A stretch of 42,837 nucleotides of DNA, taken from NCBI GenBank assembly GCA_964423925.1, contig CAYRGQ010000030.1, forward strand, positions 1 to 42,837, in the 5' to 3' direction. The notes under the pieces were generated by a model. It ran no database searches. It saw only the letters and a list, made by a program, of their open reading frames with translations, and had not been told where the DNA came from. The DNA is from CAYRGQ01 sp964423925 (lineage in GTDB: Bacteria > Bacteroidota > Bacteroidia > Sphingobacteriales > Sphingobacteriaceae). Positions 15,754 through 24,719 of this stretch are shown here, in pieces. The number at the start of each line of letters is the position of its first letter. The stretch's first letter is position 1. The translations under genes and the position numbers were made by a program.

Positions 15754-17655
15754 TCAATAGATGTCGTAGTGGATGCCTATGTTAAACCACCGGCCTGGCA
15801 TAGGTACTGCCCCGGCCTCGATATAGGTGACGTTACCCAAGTTTTGCACGTCCAGGTAAAGCCTTATGGGCTGGACCGCGTAGGCGATACGCATGTCGGT
15901 GACCATGTATTGCTTATAGGAAATACGTTCGTGGATTCGCGCTGTCGCTATTGCGGATAGCCGTCGATGCGAAACATGCAGGCGACCGATGAGTTGGTGC
16001 CGCAGGCTCTCGATGGCATATTTAGACTGGTAGCGGGTACTGGAGGCGTCTTCAAAATAGGGGGAAAGGAAGCTGTAGCCTACGCCCACGTCCCATTGGG
16101 TGGGGTTATCACTGGCCGAAATTCGATGCCGATACGAAAACACGCCTCCGTGCGTTGTGTTGCCGGCAACGTTCATCGGTTGCCAGGGTTCCTCGCTACG
16201 TTGGCGTACCCAATCGATGAAGTTGTTGATGCGGCGGTGGAAGTAGCCGGCGTGCAGCTGCCAGCGAGGGCCATCGCGTCGGATACCCAATTCGGCTTGC
16301 CAGGAGTTTTCCGATGTCAATAAGGGATTTCCGCGATTGCCAGGTTGGTCGAGGTATAGGTCGGTGAACGAAGGAATGCGTTGTCCCGTGCCGGCATGTG
16401 CAACCAAGCGCCATGCGTCGTCCAGCCGGTATCCGAGATCCAATCCAGGAAATACCTGCCACCCATAGTCGCTGTTATAGTTGAAGTACGCACCTACGTT
16501 TAGCCAAGCGTTTCGTAGCCGCTCAAACCTGAATTCGGTGTATAGCGCGTAGTTTTCACGAGCGTGGCGGCCGATGTTGGAGCTGGAGATACGCTCATGT
16601 CGGGACTCCAGCCCGAGCCCGACATCGCCTATGGACGTGTGCAAGGTGCCATTCAATTCAGTGTGGAGTGTATGCGTATAGTGTTGGCTTCTGGCACGGC
16701 TCAAATCATGTCTAAAGTAGCGATAGTCATCATATCCGTAGCGGTAGCTGACGCGTGGCGACAGGATTAGCCGGTCGGTGAGCTGGCTTCGTAAGCCCAA
16801 GGAAGCTAATGCCGTTTGCACGATTTCCTGCGACTCCACATCACCTGGCGAAGCATAAAAGCCGTTGGCGCCAAAATCACTGTTCACGTATCCAGCCATG
16901 AGCGATATCTTGTTCGCGCTGTCGAGGGCCACGTCACCTTGGTAATACAGGCGCCCGTTTTTGAACGCCGTATTGTATCGATATCCATTGCCCGAATCGT
17001 GGCCGCCATACACGCTGTGGCGATGCCGGCTACCTACTGCGTGCCACCCGATCTGAGCACCCCTGCCGTGAAACAGGTTTCCCTTGCCCGCTGTGTCCGC
17101 GCGGAAACTGGACCCGCCGTATGCATGAGCTGTCAATTTGCCTGCTTCCGGTCTTTTAGTCACGATGTTGATGGCTCCCGTTAGGCTGTTGATCCCGTAG
17201 ACACGCGCCGCTGGCCCGCGGATCACTTCAATTCGTTCGATCGCATCGGTCGGGATGGGGAGATTAAGGCTGTTATGGCCCGTCTGCGGGTCGAGTATCT
17301 TCACGCCATTGACCAATACCAACGTTTGTTCAAACGTGCCCCCGTCGATACTGAGATCAGCTTGTGTTCCGAAGGGCCCGCGTTGGCGGATATCCACGCC
17401 ATTTGCGTAACTCAACAACTCGTTAATCGAGCGTGCGGGAAGCGCGTCGAGGAGCTGGCGATCCATGAGCTGTACATTTCGATTGAGTCGGTTGAAGGGA
17501 ATCTGCAATCGATTTTCGGTAATCAATACTTCGTTAAGTGCGATGGTAGTGCTGTCACCGGTTTGCGCGCGTATCGTGTCGATGCGTTGGGCCCAGGTAG
17601 GTAGTGCAGGGTAGCTAGCTAGCAAGATAAATATGGATAGTATGTGTTTTTTCAT
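15754..17655 (-). CDS. TonB-dependent outer-membrane receptor, BtuB-like
   Basis: A 633-residue receptor with a signal peptide (MKKHILSIFILLASYPALP). The plug domain (about 45-160) contains LNEVLITENRLQIPFNRLNR as a TonB-box-proximal region, LVNGVKILDPQTGHN and AIERIEVIRGPAARVYG, followed by GAINIVTKRP. A 22-strand-type barrel ends in an aromatic residue (FNIGIHYDIY). It lacks the carboxypeptidase-like N-terminal domain of SusC proteins, and its size is closer to vitamin B12, siderophore or small-metabolite receptors. No cobalamin riboswitch fits in the 66-bp upstream gap. The divergent MocR-type regulator suggests a link to an amino-compound or vitamin B6 signal (inference). Confidence 0.9.
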   Translation of the reverse strand: MKKHILSIFILLASYPALPTWAQRIDTIRAQTGDSTTIALNEVLITENRLQIPFNRLNRNVQLMDRQLLDALPARSINELLSYANGVDIRQRGPFGTQADLSIDGGTFEQTLVLVNGVKILDPQTGHNSLNLPIPTDAIERIEVIRGPAARVYGINSLTGAINIVTKRPEAGKLTAHAYGGSSFRADTAGKGNLFHGRGAQIGWHAVGSRHRHSVYGGHDSGNGYRYNTAFKNGRLYYQGDVALDSANKISLMAGYVNSDFGANGFYASPGDVESQEIVQTALASLGLRSQLTDRLILSPRVSYRYGYDDYRYFRHDLSRARSQHYTHTLHTELNGTLHTSIGDVGLGLESRHERISSSNIGRHARENYALYTEFRFERLRNAWLNVGAYFNYNSDYGWQVFPGLDLGYRLDDAWRLVAHAGTGQRIPSFTDLYLDQPGNRGNPLLTSENSWQAELGIRRDGPRWQLHAGYFHRRINNFIDWVRQRSEEPWQPMNVAGNTTHGGVFSYRHRISASDNPTQWDVGVGYSFLSPYFEDASSTRYQSKYAIESLRHQLIGRLHVSHRRLSAIATARIHERISYKQYMVTDMRIAYAVQPIRLYLDVQNLGNVTYIEAGAVPMPGRWFNIGIHYDIY

Positions 17656-17668
17656 GTAATATGATGAT

Positions 17669-17678
17669 TTTTGCAAAA
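17669..17678. promoter_or_regulatory. Palindrome in the receptor/MocR divergent promoter region
   Basis: TTTTGCAAAA is a perfect 10-bp palindrome in the 66-bp gap between the two divergent genes. Weak promoter-like TAACTTTC for the regulator lies at 17683-17690. Its position suits an operator, but a 10-bp AT-rich palindrome can occur by chance. Confidence 0.25.
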
Positions 17679-17721
17679 GTCGTAACTTTCCGGCCCATCT
17701 GAAGGTGCCAGTTTTACAATT

Positions 17722-19206
17722 ATGGATAGTCCGGTTTTAATCCCTTACGCCAGTTTGATTCAAGTGGATCGCTCGCTAGCCACGCCTATTTACTTGCAGG
17801 TGGTGCATCAGATCATAAATGCCATACAACGGGGTTATTTGCTCAACGGACATAAAATGCCAGGCAGTCGACGCCTAGCGGCAATACTGGGTGTGCATCG
17901 GAATACCTTAGTGGCCAGTTATGCGGAACTGGAAGCCCAAGGGTGGATTGAGGTGGTCCCTAACAGCGGTACGTATGTGAACGCTATCCGGTCCGAACGC
18001 CCGCGCAAGTTGGGGGGAGAGGCTGCGCTACTGTCCTCTTATCCCCAAAAACCAGGCTTCACGTACCGTCGATGGGCCCAATTAGAGGATCCTTTTGGCC
18101 AGTCTCACGCACGTTTGGCATTTGACGATGGCCTCCCAGACACGCGCATGTCCCACTTGGATCATCTTTCGCGCCTCTTGCACACGAATATGCGCCGCCG
18201 TAGTAACCAAGCCAAACTTAGCCCGCGCAGCCGGCGGGGGCAAACGTATTACCAGGAGAACCTAGCAAACTTCCTAAATCTCACACGCGGATTACACATC
18301 GCACCGTCGAATATGCTGGTGACGCGTAGCCAGGAGTTGAGCGTGTACATTGTGGCAGAGACGTTGATCTCGCCCGGCGAACACGTCATCGTGGGAGACC
18401 CCAGTTACTTCGCTACCAATATGATCCTGCAGAAAGCGGGGGCACGCATCACGACGGTGCCCGTCGACGAAGACGGTATCGATGTGGAGGCGGTTCGGGA
18501 CTTTTGCGAGCGATATCCGCTGCGGTTGCTCTATGTCACACCACATCATCATTACCCTACAACGGTATCTCTGAAGGCCTACCGGCGGCTAGCCCTACTG
18601 GAACTGTCGGTGCAATACGGTTTTGTCATTCTGGAGGATGACTATGACTACGACTTTCACTACGAAGGCAGCCCTTTGCTGCCTATGGCCAGCGCTGATT
18701 CCCAAGGGATGGTCGTGTACGTAGGCACGTTTGGCAAGTCGTTGGCATCTGGCTTTCGTTCTGGGTTTATCGTAGCGCCTGTACCTTTGATCAACGAAAT
18801 GGCCAAACTCTTGGGGATTATGGACCGCTATGGGGATGTACTTACCGAACTCGCGTTGGGCGAGCTCATCGATGACGGGGAAATACATCGGTACCTAAAA
18901 AAAGCGACCCTTGAATACCGTGCACGGCGCGATTATTTCGCGGCATTGCTGGATCAGCATTTTGGCAGCTTCGTGCAGTACGAGAAACCCGCTGGAGGGT
19001 TGGCGATATGGACAAGCTGGCCGCAATCGGTTAACCTGCTTCGTTTGGCCAATGCGTGTTCAAAACATGATCTTTACTTGCCGCGTTATTTGCTGTACCA
19101 GTCGCGGTCGCAAAGCGATATCCGCTTTGGGTTTGGCAGCTTAAATGAAGCAGAACTCGCCGAGGGGGTGCAAATCCTAGCCGATAGTCTGCACGAGGCG
19201 TTGTGA
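17722..19206 (+). CDS. MocR-type transcription regulator (GntR DNA-binding domain fused to aminotransferase fold)
   Basis: A 494-residue PLP-binding regulator. The N-terminal winged helix (about 18-88) contains TPIYLQVVHQIINAIQRGYL, MPGSRRLAAILGVHRNTLV and GWIEVVPNSGTYV. A linker leads to a class I aminotransferase-like domain with ILEDDYDYDFHYEGSPLLP and the PLP-binding lysine K339 in VGTFGKSLASGFRSGF. The regulator PdxR of B6 metabolism belongs to this class, but no pdx genes are here. Its neighbour is a divergent TonB receptor, and MocR proteins often control a divergent gene, so the receptor is the best target candidate (inference). All key residues of a PLP fold type I protein appear intact. 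Confidence 0.92.
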   Translation: MDSPVLIPYASLIQVDRSLATPIYLQVVHQIINAIQRGYLLNGHKMPGSRRLAAILGVHRNTLVASYAELEAQGWIEVVPNSGTYVNAIRSERPRKLGGEAALLSSYPQKPGFTYRRWAQLEDPFGQSHARLAFDDGLPDTRMSHLDHLSRLLHTNMRRRSNQAKLSPRSRRGQTYYQENLANFLNLTRGLHIAPSNMLVTRSQELSVYIVAETLISPGEHVIVGDPSYFATNMILQKAGARITTVPVDEDGIDVEAVRDFCERYPLRLLYVTPHHHYPTTVSLKAYRRLALLELSVQYGFVILEDDYDYDFHYEGSPLLPMASADSQGMVVYVGTFGKSLASGFRSGFIVAPVPLINEMAKLLGIMDRYGDVLTELALGELIDDGEIHRYLKKATLEYRARRDYFAALLDQHFGSFVQYEKPAGGLAIWTSWPQSVNLLRLANACSKHDLYLPRYLLYQSRSQSDIRFGFGSLNEAELAEGVQILADSLHEAL

Positions 19207-19217
19207 AGGCCGTCAGT

Positions 19218-20165
19218 TTAGTGCCACTCCTCCCGTCCGAGGATTTTTTGTCCTGCCGCAGGTAACGGGATGGTGTCGAGGACCACGGCCCGCTTCGTCA
19301 ACGACTTTAGGTCAGGTTGTCCGGCATCCACCCAGGCCGAGAACCAAAAGTCGCCAATGCGACGTATAGAAGCACGCATACGCCGTTGTACCATGCCTTG
19401 CATCGCGTCGTGGTAAGCGGTGGCATATGCATCGGAATAGGTGCGTACAAGTACATTGTTGCGGGTGATGTAAGCGTATTTAGCGTCGTCGCGGAACGAT
19501 TCGCTTAGTACTTTTTCAATGGAAAGCACTGAATCGACCAAGGCGAAGCTCTCGCGGATGATGCGCCAGCCTTCATCAAGGGGCGATTCGACGTATTGTG
19601 CCCGCCCCACGAAGAAATTGTATTCGGAGGCGAACATCTCGGGTAGTCGGCTTTCCCAAAAGGCGTGGATACCCACTTGGCCAGTCAGTTGGCCGTTATA
19701 ATTCGCCGTGGTGTGCAGCGGCACATGTGCGTCAGCCAGATAGTGTCCTAGGTCGGCGGCATGGCGTAGGATTTTGTCGAGTTCCTTTTCGCCCATCGCA
19801 CGTACCAGACTGTGATAGCTTCTGTTAATTTGCCATGGGATGATGCCGTTGGCCAGCAGTCGCCGCTCGGACAGTTTTTCGACCGCGGCGGACCAGTGAA
19901 TGGGGATGGTATCAAACGGTGCCACCCCATAATTGTCGGCATCGATAAAGTGGCGCGGCGATTCAGCCGTGTCTGCATAGCAACGTTTGTCCGCATCTAT
20001 GGCGTGTTCACTGAGGTGATCGACATAGTCTTTGAAAAAACTGGATACCTCCACGGGCAATGTAAAGACCGCCATCCGATTAATTACTCGGTGGGCATGA
20101 AATCCCCACGAAGTCAGAATGAGCGCTCCCACGAGCGCAGCGCAAGAGAGAAGGAGTCTACGCAT
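19218..20165 (-). CDS. Zinc-dependent phospholipase C / S1-P1 nuclease-fold exported protein
   Basis: A 315-residue exported protein with a signal peptide (MRRLLLSCAALVGALILTSW). The zinc-site pattern is that of the phospholipase C/P1 nuclease fold: WGFHAHRVINRMAVF just after the signal, HFIDADNYG, then the paired-histidine helix HAADLGHYLADAHVPLHTT and HAFWESRLPEM. Members cleave phosphodiester bonds in lipids or nucleic acids, and this sequence does not tell which. ATG 20165 was chosen over a TTG three codons earlier. The gene converges with the MocR gene (11 bp between stops). The 198-bp upstream gap to the glycosyltransferase has a near-match ATAATTTG at 20172-20179 on the minus strand. 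Confidence 0.8.
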   Translation of the reverse strand: MRRLLLSCAALVGALILTSWGFHAHRVINRMAVFTLPVEVSSFFKDYVDHLSEHAIDADKRCYADTAESPRHFIDADNYGVAPFDTIPIHWSAAVEKLSERRLLANGIIPWQINRSYHSLVRAMGEKELDKILRHAADLGHYLADAHVPLHTTANYNGQLTGQVGIHAFWESRLPEMFASEYNFFVGRAQYVESPLDEGWRIIRESFALVDSVLSIEKVLSESFRDDAKYAYITRNNVLVRTYSDAYATAYHDAMQGMVQRRMRASIRRIGDFWFSAWVDAGQPDLKSLTKRAVVLDTIPLPAAGQKILGREEWH

Positions 20166-20363
20166 GTCCGTCAAATTATAGGTTCAATAATGCGCCATTG
20201 CCAAAGCACACTTCGCTGGGTCAACGGGTGAGCTCGGTTAATTCGTTGAGGGCGAGTTTATTTATTGGTTATGCCAAAGTTAAGCAATTTCACCGCGTTT
20301 TAATTCAGCGAAATTTGACTTACATTCGCTTAGCATTTTATTGCATGTCAAATAAGACGGAGC

Positions 20364-21362
20364 GTGAAAGTACTATATGCGATACAAGGAACCGGGAATG
20401 GCCATTTAAGCAGGGCCATGGATATTGTCCCCTGCCTGAAAAAGCGTGCTGACGTTGACGTGCTGGTCAGCGGCATACAGGCAGACCTTCGGTTGCCGTT
20501 CGAGGTTAAGTACCGTATGCACGGGCTGAGTTTTATTTTTGGTCGTAAGGGTGGGGTAGATTTATGGCGTACATTTATGAGCTCGACAGTGCGCCGTCTT
20601 TTTAAAGAGGTGAACTCACTGTCTGTGGAAGATTACGATTTGGTGATCAATGATTTTGAGCCGATATCGGCGTGGGCCTGCCAGGTGAAGGAGAAGTTTT
20701 GCGTGGGTTTGAGCCATCAGTGTGCAGCATTAGATCCGCAATCACCCAAACCCAAGGAAACAGATATGATGGGGCGGTTTATCATGAAGAATTATGCGCC
20801 CACGAATATCAGCTACGGCTTTCATTTCAAGCGATACAACGAGCGCATTTATACACCCGTCGTCCGACGGCAGGTGCGCGAGCTGAATGTGGTGGAAGGC
20901 TCGCATTACACGGTGTACTTGCCCGCTTACGAAGACGCGATTTTGTTGAAGCGCCTTATGCGCTTTCCCGACGTAGAATGGCAGGTTTTCTCAAAACATA
21001 ACCACACGCCGTTTGAGATGAAGAACGTGCGCGTGCAGCCGATTAATAATGAATCCTTTATCCGAAGCATGGCTAGCGCTGCCGGCGTGCTGTGCGGGGC
21101 GGGTTTTGAAACACCGGCTGAAGCCCTTTACCTGGGTAAGAAGTTGCTCGTCGTCCCCATGAAAAACCAATATGAGCAACACCTCAATGCCGCCGCCCTG
21201 CATGAGATGGGTGTGCCAGTCATCCAGAACCTGAAATCGAAGAATGAACTCGTGATTGCTTCCTGGCTGAACAGCAAGAACCGCATTACAGTAGACTATC
21301 CCGATACGACCCAGGAGATCGTCGATAGGCTGCTCGAAACGCATGCAGGCGTCAGGCTCTAG
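20364..21362 (+). CDS. MurG-like glycosyltransferase family protein
   Basis: A 332-residue GT-B fold protein. It begins MKVLYAIQGTGNGHLSRAM, with the glycine-rich donor/acceptor loop and His seen in MurG and related enzymes. Near the C-terminus it has VLCGAGFETPAEALYLGKKL and VVPMKNQYEQHLNAAAL, the nucleotide-sugar binding pattern of this group (Glyco_trans_1_3-like). The acceptor is unknown; lipids or envelope glycans are likely. The start is a GTG, which aligns with the first conserved strand. It seems to be transcribed alone. Confidence 0.8.
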   Translation: MKVLYAIQGTGNGHLSRAMDIVPCLKKRADVDVLVSGIQADLRLPFEVKYRMHGLSFIFGRKGGVDLWRTFMSSTVRRLFKEVNSLSVEDYDLVINDFEPISAWACQVKEKFCVGLSHQCAALDPQSPKPKETDMMGRFIMKNYAPTNISYGFHFKRYNERIYTPVVRRQVRELNVVEGSHYTVYLPAYEDAILLKRLMRFPDVEWQVFSKHNHTPFEMKNVRVQPINNESFIRSMASAAGVLCGAGFETPAEALYLGKKLLVVPMKNQYEQHLNAAALHEMGVPVIQNLKSKNELVIASWLNSKNRITVDYPDTTQEIVDRLLETHAGVRL

Positions 21363-21479
21363 GAATTGCACCCAATAGGGCGGTCTGCCGCAGTCACTGG
21401 CCCGACGAGCAAGAATGTCAGCTATTCATCATTTATGACTGTCGTACAATTTGTGGCATGGTTTTTCATGGTAGGGATA

Positions 21480-21866
21480 ATGAAGTTTAGCATCGATTTG
21501 AAGCCGTTATTGCTCCCATTCCCTAGTGTTGCGCCCAAAATGGGCCTCGTAGTGTTTTTCCTGCTCGGGGGGTGGGGCAGTTTGCCGGTGGACGCGAGAA
21601 GCCAACGTGCTGAACCGATGGAAGTTGATGGCCGGATTGATGAGAGCCGAAACAATGCCGGACCAAACGCTTGGACAGCGCCATATATGCGGGGTGGAGC
21701 CAAGGTGAAAAAAACGGAAAAGCGCGCGCTCGATTCTGACCTGTTCAGACCGCAGCCCCCTGTCGATGCTTGCCATTTTATCCTTACTGACATGTTGAAC
21801 CGCCGGAGGTATTTCTTTCCGGTACTAGGTTGTCACGACCACCTTCATCGTCAAGCGTTGTTCTGA
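21480..21866 (+). CDS. Possible small secreted protein, unrecognised
   Basis: A 128-residue frame in the otherwise empty 585-bp stretch between the glycosyltransferase and DedA genes (21363-21947). A hydrophobic segment (LVVFFLLGGWGSLPVDA) could be a signal peptide; an alternative ATG at 21540 would place it right at the N-terminus. The rest (PMEVDGRIDESRN and onward) has no domain I know and three cysteines. No clear promoter or ribosome site is seen. An overlapping minus-strand frame (21422-21793) looks like a shadow. The whole stretch may be non-coding. Confidence 0.35.
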   Translation: MKFSIDLKPLLLPFPSVAPKMGLVVFFLLGGWGSLPVDARSQRAEPMEVDGRIDESRNNAGPNAWTAPYMRGGAKVKKTEKRALDSDLFRPQPPVDACHFILTDMLNRRRYFFPVLGCHDHLHRQALF

Positions 21867-21947
21867 CGCTTTCAGCGACGGTGTTTTGTACCCGTCCATT
21901 TTTTCATGCAATGTACTGTTGAGTGTTGTTTTTTTAATTGCAAGCGA

Positions 21948-22631
21948 GTGGTCGATTTTTTAGCGTTTTTGAGTAATCTTTCGGATCCGGAATGGATCGT
22001 TGCGAATGGTGGGCTATATCTGCTGCTGTTCATCATTTTTGCGGAGACAGGTATCTTTATTGGGTTTTTCTTGCCGGGTGATCCGATGCTTTTTATTGCG
22101 GGCATCATCATCGCCAGTATTCCGGCGTCGCAGGCCGACTCGGTCATGACGTTGCTGTATTGGATATTGGCGATGTCGACGGCAGGCATCTTGGGCAATT
22201 TCGTGGGATATTGGACAGGCAAGCGGTTTGGGCCCTATCTGGTCAACCGACCCGATTCGTTTATCTTTAAGAAGGCTTATCTACAAAAAGCCGAGGAGTT
22301 CTACCACAAGCGTGGGGGAGGAGCCATCATTTTGGCCCGCTTTCTTCCCATTGTGCGCACCTTTGCGCCTATTGTCGCGGGCATCGTCCGCATGGATATC
22401 CGGAAGTTTGCGTTCTATAATATTACCGGTGCATTCATTTGGGTAGGCAGCATCGTGACGGCAGGATACCTGCTAGGCGATAATGAATGGGTGAAGGGCA
22501 ATCTCGAATACGTGATTTTCGGAATTGTTGCCTTGGCGACGCTCCCCGTCCTGGTTAACATGCTTAAAAACCGCGGAAAGAAGCGTAATTCCCAGGTCGA
22601 ACCCGCGCGTGAACCCATAGAAGTGGAGTAG
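21948..22631 (+). CDS. DedA family membrane protein
   Basis: A 227-residue polytopic inner-membrane protein of the DedA/SNARE-associated family, thought to flip or transport lipid carriers and to support membrane homeostasis. Typical signatures are ETGIFIGFFLPGDPMLFIAG near the N-terminus, LGNFVGYWTGKRFG, and the FYHKRGGGAIILARFLPIVR plus FAPIVAGIVRMD stretch with the conserved arginines. A final helix and a charged tail follow. I prefer the GTG at 21948, because DedA relatives begin near the FLAFLSNLSDPEW segment; the ATG at 21906 adds a cysteine-rich, unconserved leader. The gene converges with nnr, six bases away. Confidence 0.88.
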   Translation: MVDFLAFLSNLSDPEWIVANGGLYLLLFIIFAETGIFIGFFLPGDPMLFIAGIIIASIPASQADSVMTLLYWILAMSTAGILGNFVGYWTGKRFGPYLVNRPDSFIFKKAYLQKAEEFYHKRGGGAIILARFLPIVRTFAPIVAGIVRMDIRKFAFYNITGAFIWVGSIVTAGYLLGDNEWVKGNLEYVIFGIVALATLPVLVNMLKNRGKKRNSQVEPAREPIEVE

Positions 22632-22637
22632 ATGGCG

Positions 22638-24131
22638 TCAAGCGGTTTGTTCGGTGAGAGTGCCAATGACGGCAGGTAGGGAATGCAGAAGGCGCGATGC
22701 GGGGATGACAGCCATGCCTTGTTTTGCCAGTTGATCTCCTGCTAGCCCGTGTAAAAAACACGCTAGCACTGCGCTGTCTACTGGGGAATATCCTTGTGCC
22801 AGGAAAGCGACGATCATACCGGTGAGGATATCGCCCATCCCTCCGCTCGCCATCGCCGGGTTGCCCGTGGGGTTGACGAGTATCTTACCATTCGGTGTCG
22901 CAACAAATGTAAACCGATTTTTCAATACAATAACGATCTGATGCCGGACGGCGCGTTCGCGCGCAGTCGATACCCGTTCCCACCAGTTGGCGTGTACCCC
23001 AAATAAGCGATCAAATTCCTTTGCGTGGGGCGTAAGGATGCAGGACTTGGGAATTCGATCCAGGTATGAGGGATGCGTAGCGAGCGTATTGAGAGCGTCA
23101 GCATCGAGTACAAGCGGTCTGTCTGTCCGCGTCAAAATAGCCTCCAGCAGTTCGGCGTCTTGGCCTAGGCCTGGTCCCACGGCAATGGCGTCGTAGGAGG
23201 TAAGACTGTCTGTCGTCTCGGCGCGGGGGAGGTACATCGCTTCCGGATGGGCAATGTTCAGCGCAGTGCGTCCCTCCTCGGGTATCGATACACTCGTCAA
23301 TCCCGCGCCGGCGTGTATCGATGCGCCGGCACAGAGCAGAGCAGCCCCCATCGTCCGTGCCTGGCCTGCGACAACCAGCGCGTGGCCGAACGTGCCTTTG
23401 TGGCTAAAAAGTTTCCGAATCCGATAGATGTGGGTAATGTCGGCGCGTTCGATCAATGAGAAACCAGTGGGCACGGACTGGATGAAATCTTCGTTTAGTC
23501 CAATCGGGACGGTGTGGAAACGCGTTACGCAAGGAGCCGATTCGGGAAAGAAGAAATTTATTTTTGGTCTTTGGAAAGTGATGGTTTCGCACGCTAGAGT
23601 TGTGACGGCTTGCGGGTCTATAGGTCCTTCGCTGGGCAATCCGGTCGGAATGTCCATCGCGATGACGGGTGCGCCCGATGCATTGATGTGTGTTACCAGG
23701 CGAAGGAAATCACCCGACAATGGCTTGTTGAGGCCAGCGCCGATCAGTGCGTCGATCACGAAGCTCGCTTCAAGGGGTGGTAGGGGGGCTCCTGGTTGGA
23801 GTTCGAGAATGGTGATTCCGGTCGCCTGCAAGCGATTCAGATTGGTGTTGAAGTCCGGTGTAGTTTGGCGGGCGAATCGAGCGATCCACACCTCCACCCG
23901 TCGGTATCCGGCATGATGCAGCATCCGGGCCGCGGCCAATCCGTCGCCTCCGTTGTTGCCGGTGCCGGCGCACACTAAGATGGACGTCGACTGGTCGGGT
24001 ACGATTTCGACGAAGCGCGTCATGAAAGCCCGCGAAGCGCGTTCCATCAGATCGATTGAAGCGATAGGCTCGTGCGCGATCGTGTATTGGTCGGCTAGCC
24101 GGGTCTGTTCGGAGGTGAGTAGCTGCTGCAT
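22638..24131 (-). CDS. nnr: Bifunctional NAD(P)HX epimerase / ADP-dependent dehydratase
   Basis: Repairs hydrated NADH and NADPH. The 497-residue product joins an N-terminal epimerase domain (about 1-210; GTGNNGGDGLAAARML at about 56-71, then VIDALIGAGLNKPL and MDIPTGLPSEG) to a ribokinase-like dehydratase domain (about 225-495; FGHALVVAGQARTMGAALL, DALNTLATHP, LTPHAKEFDRLFG, and NPTGNPAMASGGMGDILTG near 430). The fusion is the usual bacterial form. ATG 24131 is chosen over the upstream in-frame codon at 24179. A 6-bp hairpin abuts the start codon on the upstream side. The gene is divergent from the DUF59 gene, with 251 bp between. Confidence 0.95.
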   Translation of the reverse strand: MQQLLTSEQTRLADQYTIAHEPIASIDLMERASRAFMTRFVEIVPDQSTSILVCAGTGNNGGDGLAAARMLHHAGYRRVEVWIARFARQTTPDFNTNLNRLQATGITILELQPGAPLPPLEASFVIDALIGAGLNKPLSGDFLRLVTHINASGAPVIAMDIPTGLPSEGPIDPQAVTTLACETITFQRPKINFFFPESAPCVTRFHTVPIGLNEDFIQSVPTGFSLIERADITHIYRIRKLFSHKGTFGHALVVAGQARTMGAALLCAGASIHAGAGLTSVSIPEEGRTALNIAHPEAMYLPRAETTDSLTSYDAIAVGPGLGQDAELLEAILTRTDRPLVLDADALNTLATHPSYLDRIPKSCILTPHAKEFDRLFGVHANWWERVSTARERAVRHQIVIVLKNRFTFVATPNGKILVNPTGNPAMASGGMGDILTGMIVAFLAQGYSPVDSAVLACFLHGLAGDQLAKQGMAVIPASRLLHSLPAVIGTLTEQTA

Positions 24132-24342
24132 CGTTCCGCCTTTGGAACGGAAAGATACGGTTTTGAACGTAAAACCCATCGGGCAAGCCTACTTATCTTG
24201 GAATCGCTATGGCGGAGGTGTACGCCCAGCACCTGTATGTTCGCCCCAGGTGGAAGTCGGGCGGTAATCCACCGGTTGTTCTGGCCCAGCGCACGGTATG
24301 CGCTTCCCTCGGCGGTACGCGCCGTTTCTGCCATATAATTCG

Positions 24343-24350
24343 TAAATTTG
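24343..24350 (+). promoter_or_regulatory. Minus-7 promoter element for the DUF59 gene
   Basis: TAAATTTG matches TAnnTTTG and predicts a start near 24357, about 26 bases before the ATG. No clear TTTG lies at the expected distance. The rest of the nnr-DUF59 gap (24132-24382) shows nothing else except the nnr start hairpin. Confidence 0.45.
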
Positions 24351-24382
24351 TATAGCAACGCATTAAGAGAAAGGATAAGACG

Positions 24383-24703
24383 ATGATTATATTGGATAAA
24401 CTCAATATTGCGCCGGCGATCAAAGAAGTACTGGAGACGGTTTACGACCCTGAGATACCTGTCAATATTTGTGAATTGGGCTTGGTGTACGAAATCATTA
24501 CCAAAGAGGATGGCACCGCTAAAGTGGTGATGACATTGACCGCGCCAGGTTGTCCGGTGGCCGGGCAGATTATGGACGAGGTGCAGCAGAAGGTTGCCGG
24601 GGTGCCCGGCGTCACGCAGGCATTGGTGGAGCTTACGTTTGATCCTCCGTGGGACCGTAGTATGATGAGCGAGGAAGCTCGCTTAGAGCTGGGTTTTATG
24701 TAG
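24383..24703 (+). CDS. DUF59 / MIP18-like iron-sulfur cluster assembly protein (SufT-type)
   Basis: A 106-residue protein of the MIP18/SufT/PaaD-like family. Signatures are VYDPEIPVNICELGLVYEI with the Asp-Pro-Glu motif, VMTLTAPGCPVAGQI with the conserved cysteine, and VELTFDPPWDRSMMSEEARLELG. Such proteins help maturation of iron-sulfur proteins in the cytoplasm. It is encoded alone here, not within a suf cluster, and has its own minus-7 element. An AAAGGA stretch lies 5' of the ATG. Confidence 0.9.
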   Translation: MIILDKLNIAPAIKEVLETVYDPEIPVNICELGLVYEIITKEDGTAKVVMTLTAPGCPVAGQIMDEVQQKVAGVPGVTQALVELTFDPPWDRSMMSEEARLELGFM

Positions 24704-24719
24704 GACTGAGCCGGGCGTG

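Noticed and set aside
17656..17721. Cobalamin riboswitch before the BtuB-like receptor
   Set aside because: The gap is only 66 bp, far too short for that riboswitch, and no B12-box-like sequence was seen.
21422..21793. A 123-codon minus-strand frame in the gap before DedA
   Set aside because: Composition looks like a shadow, with no signal or domain; the plus-strand frame is slightly better.
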